Positions 29,401 through 36,017 of a stretch of DNA of 64,000 bases are shown piece after piece. Under the pieces are notes generated by a model. That model ran no database searches and had not been told where the DNA came from. It saw only the letters and a program-made list of their open reading frames with translations. How positions within the stretch are numbered: the first letter of the stretch is position 1; the number at the start of each line of letters is the position of its first letter. Made by a program: the position numbers and the translations under genes. The DNA comes from Marixanthomonas ophiurae (GTDB taxonomy: Bacteria; Bacteroidota; Bacteroidia; Flavobacteriales; Flavobacteriaceae): positions 868,001 through 932,000 of the forward strand of contig NZ_QVID01000001.1 of NCBI RefSeq assembly GCF_003413745.1. Direction: 5' to 3'.

Positions 29401-29655
29401 ATCCGGCGGGTTGGTAACTGAAGTTTCCTTTGAAAATTCAACTAAATTTAAAACAATACGTTGTTTCATTTCAGCAACCGCTTTGTTGGTAAAGGTTATT
29501 GCTAACAAATTTTTATAGCTTCCTTCATTTTTTGAAAGCAGTAACGAGCTTAAATATTCTTTTACAAGGGTGAAAGTCTTCCCACTTCCTGCGGCAGCGT
29601 TATAAATGGTAAAAGGCGAGGTTGTTTTCAAGCTGTTTTTGTTTAAAAGTAGCAA
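26485..29655 (-). CDS. AddA-like UvrD helicase with PD-(D/E)XK nuclease domain
   Basis: The 1,056-residue protein has an active SF1 helicase: Walker A AAGSGKT (21-27), Walker B IDEFQDTS, and [10 protein letters not shown] and [14 protein letters not shown] from motifs IV-VI. The C-terminus has a RecB-type nuclease ([24 protein letters not shown]). It fits the ATP-driven subunit of an AddAB end-processing complex. There is no ATG; TTG at 29655 or 29631 are candidates, and the latter gives a start closer to the P-loop as in homologues. kbl follows. Confidence 0.85.
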   Translation of the reverse strand: MLLLNKNSLKTTSPFTIYNAAAGSGKTFTLVKEYLSSLLLSKNEGSYKNLLAITFTNKAVAEMKQRIVLNLVEFSKETSVTNPPDMMTLLAAETGMNLETIQTTSKAIVKHLLHHYSAFSVETIDRFNHQLLRTFARDLKLSSNFEVSLDVDQLLAEAVDQLISKAGDDKKITNILLDFALEKTDDDKSWDIARDITKASSLLFSENESNQVGKLKQRSLDDFLSFKKQLLKQQKKLSGNIIQVASITLKTIADNGLDESHFSGKYLYSYFVKLSEGNFDVPYGAKWQETLGDKPLYPGRVKAPESSIMDGLTPELVSAFSTSKKLVFQLHLINSIVKNLTPLSVINLVQQEIEAIKEEKNILPISEFNSIINKEIKNQPAPFIYERLGEKYRHYFIDEFQDTSELQWENLIPLIENALSQQVADEEVGSLLLVGDAKQSIYRWRGGKPEQFMDLYGGKTPFAVSKAEVETLDTNYRSYKEIITFNNSFFTFVSKYFGDSGHTHLYEIGNKQKHTKKEGGYVQIEFIEKQSAAEKEETYAKLVLQTIQDLKDSGYQEQDICILTRRKKEGIALGSWLMENGISIVSSETLLLQSSPLVQGLMQTLIYSLQPENEEAKINMLDFIHEFLAISEEKHTFFIQFLNESAEEVTQTLQQYEIDFNPNFIHSVSLYEAFEYCIRQFKLEPNADAYLFGFMDLVYEFEQQPLASKTAFLEYWDAKKEKASVAAAETTGAVRLMTIHKAKGLEFPIVIFPFAETDLYKEIEPKTWFKAPENNFGFEEALINFNSSVAEFGEQGAKIYAERRNTLELDNLNLLYVTLTRAVEQLYIFSEKPSKVKDQPKNFNQLFVEYLKHEQQWNDGQLLYQFGNKATKKVKKERSITNTVAPTYINSSPSSRNLKIVTKEALLWDTETEAAILSGNLFHDTMAEIKYESDASEILDNIKKRAIVSESDFKILKEAVETLISDKKLNHLFQPSEKVENERDLMTSEGKILRPDRLNFHPDGSVSIIDYKTGSQSEKHKIQINQYATALSEMNFKIAEKILVYTSENGILINKA

Positions 29656-29746
29656 ATTGTGCTTTTATCTACACAAATTATCAATATAATTTATATGGTT
29701 ATAAAATCTTATAAATTTTATAACATTTTTTACGTCATCTTCTGCG

Positions 29747-29754
29747 TACCTTTG
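29747..29754 (+). promoter_or_regulatory. Candidate -7 box of the superoxide dismutase gene
   Basis: TACCTTTG fits TAnnTTTG exactly and is 47 bases before the sod ATG, leaving an A-rich leader. The -33 region is T-rich but lacks TTTG. Confidence 0.5.
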
Positions 29755-29801
29755 ATAATGAACATAACAAAAAAATATAAACAACTAAAAAAGATATAAT
29801 T

Positions 29802-30410
29802 ATGGCTTTTGAGTTACCGAAATTACAGTATGCTTTTGATGCATTAGAACCACATATTGACGCAAAAACGATGGAAATCCATCATGATAAACACCACAAC
29901 GGATACACCAACAAATTGAACGCAGCCATTGAAGGAACTGATCAAGATGGAAAAACAATCGAGAATATTTTGAATAATCTTGATATGGACGATAAGGCTG
30001 TCCGTAACAATGGTGGTGGTTTCTACAATCACCGATTGTTCTGGGAAGTAATGTCACCAAATGGTGGTGGAAAACCCTCAGGAGCATTAGCCGAAGCAAT
30101 TAATAGTGCATATGGAAGCTTTGAAGATTTTAAAGAGAAATTTTCTACAGCAGCGAAAACTCAATTCGGATCAGGATGGGCTTGGCTTTGTGTTCATGAA
30201 GGGGGTAAAGTGGAGGTTTGCTCTACCCCTAACCAAGACAATCCATTAATGCCTGGAGTAGGCTGTGGCGGAACACCAATTCTTGGGTTAGATGTTTGGG
30301 AACACGCGTATTACCTAAATTACCAAAACCGCAGACCTGATTACGTAAATGCATTTTTTAATGTGATCAATTGGGATGAAGTTTCTAAACGATACGAGCA
30401 GAATAAATAA
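29802..30410 (+). CDS. sodA: Superoxide dismutase (Fe/Mn family)
   Basis: It converts superoxide to peroxide and oxygen. The metal ligands are recognisable: His27 in the HHDKHH helix, a second His in FYNHRLFWE, and Asp and His in [13 protein letters not shown]. The segment [10 protein letters not shown] resembles Mn-type or cambialistic enzymes, so metal choice is uncertain. The length is 202, with no signal peptide, so it is cytoplasmic. It has its own promoter and terminator. Confidence 0.93.
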   Translation: MAFELPKLQYAFDALEPHIDAKTMEIHHDKHHNGYTNKLNAAIEGTDQDGKTIENILNNLDMDDKAVRNNGGGFYNHRLFWEVMSPNGGGKPSGALAEAINSAYGSFEDFKEKFSTAAKTQFGSGWAWLCVHEGGKVEVCSTPNQDNPLMPGVGCGGTPILGLDVWEHAYYLNYQNRRPDYVNAFFNVINWDEVSKRYEQNK

Positions 30411-30434
30411 GTAGAAGCTTATAGATTAGAAAGG

Positions 30435-30464
30435 AAATCCCACTGGAAACGGTGGGGTTTTTTT
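30435..30464 (+). terminator. Terminator of sodA
   Basis: AAATCCCAC pairs with GTGGGGTTT across an eight-base loop (one wobble), then a T-run. Confidence 0.8.
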
Positions 30465-30554
30465 GTTTATGACTTTTTAGTTAAAGGACGAAGAATCGTG
30501 TTTGACTAAAAACTTTTTTTTAAATAGAAAAGCAGAGAGTTAAAAGCGGGTGGT

Positions 30555-30574
30555 ATTTCTCCTGCCGTCGAAAT
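30555..30574. repeat. Short palindromic repeat fragment
   Basis: ATTTC (30555-30559) and GAAAT (30570-30574) flank CTCCTGCCGT; GAC follows. It resembles a widespread Bacteroidota intergenic element whose ends read TCATTTCGA and AGAAAT. Copy number cannot be checked here. Confidence 0.4.
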
Positions 30575-30590
30575 GACTATCAGATTTATA

Positions 30591-30700
30591 CATAAAAAAG
30601 CGGATAAGATGTTTGAAAGAAGAAAAGCGGCTCGCACTAAAGTTTGTTCAGCAGGGAATGAAGTTTTTTCGGTTACTCGCTACCCCATTTAGGTTTATGG
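30591..30700. repeat. Degenerate ~111-bp repeat, unit A
   Basis: It begins CATAAAAAAGCGGATAAG and contains GCGGCTCGC, GTTCAGCAGG, GGTTACTCGC and TACCCCATTTAGG in the same order as units B and C. Unit B follows directly at 110 bases. Confidence 0.6.
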
Positions 30701-30812
30701 CATAAAAAAAGGCGGATAAGTGTTCATGGAGAAATATGAAACGGCTCGCTTTAAATTTTCTTCTTGTGATTCAAGTTTTGTCTATAGCTTGCCACTCCAT
30801 TTAGATTTGGCG
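30701..30812. repeat. Degenerate ~111-bp repeat, unit B
   Basis: It begins CATAAAAAAAGGCGGATAAG and contains ACGGCTCGC and CACTCCATTTAGATTT. The first ~25 bases are a decayed form of the palindrome that follows it at 30816-30847. The next CATAAAAAAAGG is 112 bases on. Confidence 0.6.
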
Positions 30813-30904
30813 CATAAAAAAAGGCGAACAAGTGTTCGCCTTTTTTTGCCCCAAATCTACCATGAACTTAACCTACTTATGCTATGGTATGATTCAAATA
30901 TATA
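30810..30904. repeat. 95-bp direct repeat, copy 1 (hairpin plus conserved tail)
   Basis: It starts GCGCATAAAAAAAGG, contains a perfect 15-bp inverted repeat, then a tail beginning GCCCCAAATC and ending TCAAATATATA. Copy 2 at 31639-31734 differs by about five changes in 95 bases. The tail contains its own inverted repeat ACCATG...TATGGT. Confidence 0.85.
30816..30847. terminator. Perfect bidirectional hairpin, copy 1
   Basis: Seven A plus GGCGAACA (30816-30830) pairs with TGTTCGCC plus seven T (30833-30847) around AG. It is a strong terminator on both strands with no obvious gene upstream on the plus strand after sodA. Confidence 0.8.
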
Positions 30905-31117
30905 CAATAAAGTATTTCAATATTTATTTTTTAGACCAATAGCTTTTATTTTCGATAAAGAGGGTTTTTTGATAAGTGTTTTCCTTCAAAAAAGGGAAAA
31001 CATGTGAATGATTTATTAAAAATTCATATTTTTTGCTATTTGCTTGATAAACAGCTTTTAAATGTTAATCCAATGTTATGTCAATGTAAATTTAACGTTA
31101 AGTAATTAAATTTTTCA

Positions 31118-31125
31118 TATATTTG
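31118..31125 (+). promoter_or_regulatory. Candidate -7 box of the small gene at 31149
   Basis: TATATTTG fits TAnnTTTG and lies 23 bases before the ATG, after an AT-rich stretch (30905-31117) in which I see no other feature. Confidence 0.4.
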
Positions 31126-31148
31126 GGTGTGATAAAAATGAATGTATT

Positions 31149-31430
31149 ATGAGTAATGATGAAAACAAATATTATATACTGAAAGTAAAATATTCTGTCC
31201 AAGAAATATCTGGAAAGAAAAAGAATGGTAAAAAATCAATCCATAAAAGGAAGAAACGGTATTTGGTTAAAAACCTTGACACGTTAGATAGTAAATTTCA
31301 AGATATTGAACACGCATTAACCGAAGTGGATGATTCTACATCCAAAAATATCTTTACTCTTTTTAAAAATTATATGGTCAGGTTTGGCTCTAATTGCAAT
31401 TCAACTTATCATAGAATGTTAAGGATTTAA
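31149..31430 (+). CDS. Small basic protein of unknown function, possibly frameshifted
   Basis: The 93 residues are Lys-rich at 20-45 (KKKNGKKSIHKRKKR). I do not recognise a family. It has a candidate promoter, ATG and terminator, so it looks like a real gene. The 3' end is odd: at TTTTTAAAAA (31360-31369) the +1 frame encodes LKIIWSGLALIAIQLIIEC and a stop at 31420-31422, a convincing membrane helix, whereas the annotated frame ends in polar, atypical residues. A one-base indel in the T5A5 tract would make a C-terminally anchored protein. It lies between two copies of a 95-bp direct repeat. Confidence 0.5.
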   Translation: MSNDENKYYILKVKYSVQEISGKKKNGKKSIHKRKKRYLVKNLDTLDSKFQDIEHALTEVDDSTSKNIFTLFKNYMVRFGSNCNSTYHRMLRI

Positions 31431-31453
31431 ACCTTTATAAAACATCGATCAAC

Positions 31454-31485
31454 AAAGCAAGTGGTTTTAAATCACTTGCTTTTTT
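31454..31485 (+). terminator. Terminator of the small gene at 31149
   Basis: AAAGCAAGTG (31454-31463) pairs with CACTTGCTTT (31473-31482), followed by more T residues. Confidence 0.8.
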
Positions 31486-31530
31486 TATTTAAAGGTGAAG
31501 TTTTAATTAGCTCTCACCAACCGAAATTTA

Positions 31531-31641
31531 ATTAAAAAAAAAGATAAACAATTGTCATTGGAAGATGGGAAACGACTCGTAATAAAATCCGTTCAACAGG
31601 AATGGAGTCTTTTCTGTTACTCACCACCCCACAATTTAGCG
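31531..31641. repeat. Degenerate ~111-bp repeat, unit C
   Basis: It has the same order of blocks as units A and B (AAAAAAA start, AACGACTCG, GTTCAACAGGAATG, TGTTACTCACCACCCCA) and again ends at the hairpin, 111 bases later. Confidence 0.6.
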
Positions 31642-31734
31642 CATAAAAAAAGGTGAACAAGTGTTCACCTTTTTTTGCCCCAAATCTTACCATAAACTTA
31701 ACCTACTTATGCTATGGTATAATTCAAATATATA
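31639..31734. repeat. 95-bp direct repeat, copy 2
   Basis: It is nearly identical to copy 1 at 30810-30904: one indel, two G-to-A changes in the tail and one compensating pair in the hairpin. It lies about 105 bases past the purF stop on the opposite strand. Confidence 0.85.
31645..31676. terminator. Perfect bidirectional hairpin, copy 2; likely purF terminator
   Basis: Seven A plus GGTGAACA (31645-31659) pairs with TGTTCACC plus seven T (31662-31676). The third pair is T-A here and C-G in copy 1, so the stem is conserved by compensating change. It is the first terminator downstream of purF on the minus strand. Confidence 0.8.
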
Positions 31735-31839
31735 TCAAATTTTCAGTTCTGCAATAAGGCTTTTCCTACTTTTGGATGAACTGTTTTATAAACTCGATTA
31801 AGTGTTCAATAATAGTTATTTACACTGTTTTTTAACAGT

Positions 31840-33738
31840 TTAATACGCTCTTTCTGGGTTTCCTTCGTAAAAATGAACGTAAGCTTTGTTAACCACTCGC
31901 TTTCCGCCATTTGTTGGGTAATTACCTGTAAAATACCAGTCACCTAAATTCTTAGGACAAGCTTTGTGCAGGTCATCTACCGATTGAAAAATCAATTTTA
32001 CATCAGCATTAATGTTATTATCACTAATAATATCAGCAATCTTATCTGAGATCTCTTGATCGCTAAATGGAGCATATAGATCTTTCACGTGATTCACTAC
32101 ATCCTTATCTTCTACATGTAGTTGCTCTTTACATTTATGGTAAATTTCTTCAACAACATCATACGTACCGCGTTCTTTATGTAAAGCCAATGCTGCTTGA
32201 AATGCAACTAAACCTTCCAAACGTGCCATATCGATACCATAACAATCTGGATATCGAATTTGCGGAGCAGATGAAACCACGACGATTTGCTTCGGGTTTA
32301 ATCGATCCAGCATCTTTAAGATACTCTTTTTAAGTGTTGTCCCGCGTACAATACTATCATCAATAATAACTAGATTGTCCGTTGGTTTAACAACCCCGTA
32401 GGTGACGTCGTATACGTGGGCAACTAAGTCATCACGACTGCTATCTTCGGTAATAAAAGTTCGCAGTTTTACATCTTTAATCGCAATTTTTTCGGTGCGA
32501 ATTTTATGTCGTTGTATTTGCTGAAGCCTTTCAGTGGTTAAATTACCTTCTTCTTCTAAAATGGCTTCATTTTTCTGCTTGTTCAGTTCGTTTTGGGCAG
32601 CGTCAAGCATCCCATAGAAGGATGTTTCAGCTGTATTTGGAATAAAAGAAAATACGGTATTTTCGGTATCATGATTTATTTCTTTTAAAACCTTTGGCAT
32701 AACTAAACGCCCTAATTCTTTTCGCTCTTCATAAATTTCAGCATCGCTTCCGCGGGAAAAATAAATTCGCTCAAACGAACAAGATTTACGCTCTAGAGGT
32801 TCTAATATCTTTTTTTCTGAAAAACTACCATCTTTTTTCAAGATAATAGCGTGTCCAGGTTCTACTTCTTTAATATCTTCAAACGCCACATTAAATACGG
32901 TCTGAATTGCCGGTCTTTCTGAAGCGACAACTATCACTTCATCGTCTTTGTAGTAATAAGCTGGACGTATTCCTGCAGGATCGCGTAACACAAAACCGTC
33001 ACCGTGACCCAACATTCCGGCCATGGCATAACCACCATCCCAATCTCTAGCCGACTTTTTAAGTATTTTTTCAATCTTTAGATTTTCAGCAATAAAGGGG
33101 GAAGCTTCCATTTTGTTTAACCCTGCCTTTTTTGATTTTTTATAAAGCTTGCGAACACCTTCGTCTAGAAAATGACCTATTTTTTCCATTACAGTAATGG
33201 TATCAGCCTTTTCTTTAGGGTGCATTCCAAGTTTAATCAAATTATTGAACTGTTCGGTAGTATTCGTCATATTGAAATTACCAGCAATAATTAAATTACG
33301 GTGCATCCAGTTGTTCTGGCGAAGGAAAGGATGTACGTTTTCCACGCTGTTAATACCGAAAGTTCCATACCGAACGTGACCTAAAAGTAATTCGCCAATG
33401 TAAGGGATGTTCTTTTTTTGGGCGGCGACATCATTTTTGTATTCTGGGTGTCTTATAAACTCCTCATTTATACGACCGTTAATTTGAGCAAAAATATCCT
33501 GTATAGGCTGCGATTTATTAGATCGTACTCGGCTTATATAACGCTCTCCAGGATCTACGTCGAGTTTAATACTAGCAAAACCAGCACCATCTTGACCACG
33601 GTTATGCTGTTTTTCCATCATCAAGTACATTTTATTTACCCCATAAAATGCAGTTCCGTATTTCTCCTTATAATATTCAAGCGGTTTCAGCAATCGTACC
33701 ATTGCTATTCCACATTCGTGTTTTAACGCGTCGCTCAT
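31840..33738 (-). CDS. purF: Amidophosphoribosyltransferase, long Bacteroidota form
   Basis: PurF makes phosphoribosylamine from PRPP and glutamine, the first step of purine synthesis. The class II glutaminase nucleophile is Cys9 (HECGIA) after an eight-residue propeptide; the glutaminase domain continues with NRGQDGAGFAS and GHVRYGTFG. The phosphoribosyltransferase half has the PRPP loop VIIDDSIVRGTT. At 632 residues it is over 100 longer than E. coli PurF, with inserts in both halves; Bacteroidota often carry this long form besides a normal one, so it may be a paralogue with a modified role. A terminator separates it from pfkB. Confidence 0.82.
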   Translation of the reverse strand: MSDALKHECGIAMVRLLKPLEYYKEKYGTAFYGVNKMYLMMEKQHNRGQDGAGFASIKLDVDPGERYISRVRSNKSQPIQDIFAQINGRINEEFIRHPEYKNDVAAQKKNIPYIGELLLGHVRYGTFGINSVENVHPFLRQNNWMHRNLIIAGNFNMTNTTEQFNNLIKLGMHPKEKADTITVMEKIGHFLDEGVRKLYKKSKKAGLNKMEASPFIAENLKIEKILKKSARDWDGGYAMAGMLGHGDGFVLRDPAGIRPAYYYKDDEVIVVASERPAIQTVFNVAFEDIKEVEPGHAIILKKDGSFSEKKILEPLERKSCSFERIYFSRGSDAEIYEERKELGRLVMPKVLKEINHDTENTVFSFIPNTAETSFYGMLDAAQNELNKQKNEAILEEEGNLTTERLQQIQRHKIRTEKIAIKDVKLRTFITEDSSRDDLVAHVYDVTYGVVKPTDNLVIIDDSIVRGTTLKKSILKMLDRLNPKQIVVVSSAPQIRYPDCYGIDMARLEGLVAFQAALALHKERGTYDVVEEIYHKCKEQLHVEDKDVVNHVKDLYAPFSDQEISDKIADIISDNNINADVKLIFQSVDDLHKACPKNLGDWYFTGNYPTNGGKRVVNKAYVHFYEGNPERAY

Positions 33739-33761
33739 TTTTCTAAAAAATTAGTTCAATT

Positions 33762-33787
33762 AAAAACGCCCCGAAAATTCAGGGCGC
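33762..33787 (-). terminator. Terminator of the PfkB kinase gene
   Basis: CGCCCT pairs with GGGGCG and the inner GAA with TTC (33767-33786), then five T residues on the minus strand. It separates pfkB from purF in a 53-base gap. Confidence 0.75.
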
Positions 33788-33791
33788 GTTA

Positions 33792-34715
33792 TTATGTTAA
33801 TTCTATATCAAATTGTGTTAGGCTTTGAAATTGTTTCAAGCGCTGATGTACTTCTTTTTTTGTGAGACCCTCCAATCGTTCTGTTCCAAATTTTTCTACA
33901 CAGAAGGAAGCTAAAGCCGAACCATAAATAATGGCATTCTTCATATTTTCGAAACTGTAATCTGCGGTTTTTGCCAAATAACCTGTAAATCCTCCTGCAA
34001 AGGTATCTCCAGCTCCGGTTGGGTCAAAAACTTCTTCTAATGGTAATGCGGGTGCAAAGAAGACATCTTCATTATGAAATAATAATGCGCCGTGTTCCCC
34101 TTTTTTAATGACCACATATTTAGGTCCCATCTCTCTTATTTTTTGAGCTGCAACCACCAATGAATATTCGCCGGTTAATTGCCTAGCCTCTTCATCGTTA
34201 ATCGTAATTACATCTACCTTAGCAATGACTTGTTTTAATTCGGCTAACGCATGATCCATCCAAAAATTCATGGTATCTAATACTATTAATTTTGGCGAAT
34301 CCATTTGCTCAATTACGCTTAATTGGACGAGTGGGTGCAAGTTTCCTAACATCACTACTTCAGCATCTTTATAGCTTTCAGGTACTTTTGGCTGGAAATT
34401 TTCCAATACATTCAACTCGGTTGCCAAGGTGTCGCGGGAATTCATATCGTTATGGTATTTACCACTCCAAAAGAATGTTTTTCCCTCCTTAATAATTTCA
34501 AGTCCTGAAACATCCAAATTATTGTTTTTCAGCATAGCGATATATTCTTCTGGAAAATCACCTCCAACTACTGAAACAATGGCGCCATCGGCATTAAATT
34601 GACTAGCAGCCAATCCTATATATGTAGCGGCGCCACCTAATATTTTATCGGTTTTGCCAAAAGGCGTTTCAATAGCGTCGAAAGCAACGGTACCAACTAT
34701 AACAAGTTTGCTCAT
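33792..34715 (-). CDS. PfkB-family sugar/nucleoside kinase
   Basis: I take ATG 34715 (MSKLVIVGTVAFD); the longer frame begins with TTG inside a hairpin. At 307 residues it has the N-terminal PfkB glycine signature LGGAATYIG and the C-terminal signature DPTGAGDTFAGGF with the catalytic Asp. Family members phosphorylate ribose, adenosine, fructose or similar; the position upstream of purF suggests a ribose or nucleoside substrate, which is inference only. Confidence 0.85.
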   Translation of the reverse strand: MSKLVIVGTVAFDAIETPFGKTDKILGGAATYIGLAASQFNADGAIVSVVGGDFPEEYIAMLKNNNLDVSGLEIIKEGKTFFWSGKYHNDMNSRDTLATELNVLENFQPKVPESYKDAEVVMLGNLHPLVQLSVIEQMDSPKLIVLDTMNFWMDHALAELKQVIAKVDVITINDEEARQLTGEYSLVVAAQKIREMGPKYVVIKKGEHGALLFHNEDVFFAPALPLEEVFDPTGAGDTFAGGFTGYLAKTADYSFENMKNAIIYGSALASFCVEKFGTERLEGLTKKEVHQRLKQFQSLTQFDIELT

Positions 34716-34722
34716 ATCTAAT

Positions 34723-34738
34723 GCCCGCAAAAGCGGGT
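34723..34738. other. CCCGC hairpin just upstream of the PfkB start
   Basis: On the coding strand ACCCGC-TTTT-GCGGGC is followed by ATTAGAT and the ATG. On the plus strand it reads into ATCTTTTT. A near copy precedes the gene at 45896. Confidence 0.5.
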
Positions 34739-34812
34739 ATCTTTTTAAGGTTTCTATCTAATTTTGAAAGTACAAAGATATGGTTTTGGGTTTGGAAATG
34801 CTAAAAAAATAA

Positions 34813-34839
34813 ACCCCTCAGTTTTTAAAGCCGAGAGGT
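34813..34839 (-). terminator. Terminator of the protease-lipoprotein operon
   Basis: CCTCTCGG pairs with CTGAGGGG (two wobbles), flanked by A/T runs on both sides, 25 bases past the last lipoprotein stop. Confidence 0.7.
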
Positions 34840-34863
34840 TTTTCTAAAATGCATGAAGACTAT

Positions 34864-35424
34864 TTATTTTTGAATGGTAATATAAGTTCTTGTATCTGAA
34901 TCATCAAAAATGTCTTTAACCTCTTTTAACTCTCCGTTAATATAAAGCTCAAAAGTTCTTTCGAAGTTAGATTGTAAAATATCTATTATTTTTAATGTGT
35001 CAAATTCTTCGTTGGGATATTGTAATACATATTGTCTTTCATTTGTCCAACTATCATCTTCCTTTACTTCGTCATTTTCCCAGCCTTGGCCATAAACCAA
35101 TGCAATATATTCACTTTCCGGGCAATTGTCATTAGGACATTCGGGACCGAACAAAACCATCTCATTATCAAAAGTGTTTACCCTGCCTAAATTGCTCAAT
35201 TCAGGGTTTTCGGTACTATATGTAATTTCGCCATCCTCTTTAGACTGAACAAGGCCAATTTTAACTTCGTTGTTTTCAAATAAAGAGCCATCCTGTATTA
35301 AAAATTGAAAATAGAGTTCTTTATTGTCTGGATCATTTTGAGGTGTTGTACTTTCTTCTTTGTTACAAGCAACAAATAAAGAAAGGCATACCAATAAGGT
35401 GCTAAAATAAAATACTGTTTTCAT
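34864..35424 (-). CDS. Lipoprotein of unknown function, paralogue 2
   Basis: A lipobox (SLFVAC) ends a 20-residue signal peptide in this 186-residue protein. I do not recognise a family. It is a paralogue of the preceding gene: both share DGS.FEN, a DGEI/NGEI segment, a short two-Cys loop (CPNDNC here), Y.L.Y..E..DTL.I and the C-terminal YITI.K. It is probably a surface or periplasmic beta-rich protein. It follows its paralogue by 25 bases in the protease operon. Confidence 0.65.
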   Translation of the reverse strand: MKTVFYFSTLLVCLSLFVACNKEESTTPQNDPDNKELYFQFLIQDGSLFENNEVKIGLVQSKEDGEITYSTENPELSNLGRVNTFDNEMVLFGPECPNDNCPESEYIALVYGQGWENDEVKEDDSWTNERQYVLQYPNEEFDTLKIIDILQSNFERTFELYINGELKEVKDIFDDSDTRTYITIQK

Positions 35425-35449
35425 GATGTTGATTTTTAAATTAAGACCG

Positions 35450-36013
35450 CTATTTCTCTATAGTAATATAATTAGCGCTAAACAGACTAAAATTAGTTGG
35501 TTCACCTAGAATTTCTTTCTCTTGTCCATTAAGGAAAAAAGTGAAATCAGTCGATGGTGGATTTGTATAAAAACGCTCTCTTATTCGAAGCGTATCGGTA
35601 TCATCACCTTGATATCTTAGCAAGTAGTATCTATTAATGTCGTAAGCATCTTCTTCCTCATATTCAATATTTTCCGGACTCATAGAAAAAATGAATCCAA
35701 TATAATCACCTAGACAACTTTGTCCTGCACATTGCGTGCCAGTTAAAGTTTTATCTATATCGTCTAGATACTCTACTTTCCCCATTGGCACCCAATGGAT
35801 AATTTCGCCAGTGGGAACTATTTCACCATTTTCCATTTTCATTTCATCTGACAATTCAACACTTCCATTTTCAAAAAAACTTCCGTCTACTTTTGAAATA
35901 TCAAAATATAAAAAATAATCTGCAGGGATACCTCCACTATCATTGCTTTCGTCTTTATTACAGCCTGCACACAATAACAGGAATAAGCTGCTTAAATATA
36001 GTAATGCTTTCAT
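35450..36013 (-). CDS. Lipoprotein of unknown function, paralogue 1
   Basis: The signal peptide ends at lipobox LCAGC; length is 187. It shares the framework of the next gene (DGSFFEN, CAGQSC, YYLLRYQ, DTLRIRE, NGQEKEI, YITIEK). It starts four bases after the M43 protease stop, so the two are cotranscribed and probably translationally coupled. A role as partner, substrate-binding or protective protein for the protease is possible but unsupported by direct evidence. Confidence 0.65.
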   Translation of the reverse strand: MKALLYLSSLFLLLCAGCNKDESNDSGGIPADYFLYFDISKVDGSFFENGSVELSDEMKMENGEIVPTGEIIHWVPMGKVEYLDDIDKTLTGTQCAGQSCLGDYIGFIFSMSPENIEYEEEDAYDINRYYLLRYQGDDTDTLRIRERFYTNPPSTDFTFFLNGQEKEILGEPTNFSLFSANYITIEK

Positions 36014-36017
36014 AATT

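Noticed and set aside
29800-30099. Frames antisense to sodA
   Set aside because: The sense strand encodes an unmistakable superoxide dismutase with its own promoter and terminator.
30720-31007. A 95-codon plus-strand reading frame through the repeat region
   Set aside because: It crosses the degenerate repeat, a perfect terminator hairpin and the conserved tail, has low-complexity composition and is not preserved in the other repeat units.
30591-31430. Type III toxin-antitoxin layout (tandem RNA repeats, terminator, small gene)
   Set aside because: The repeat period (~111) is much longer than the usual antitoxin repeats, a separate promoter and ~300 bases lie between terminator and gene, and the protein is unlike ToxN. 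Too weak to claim.
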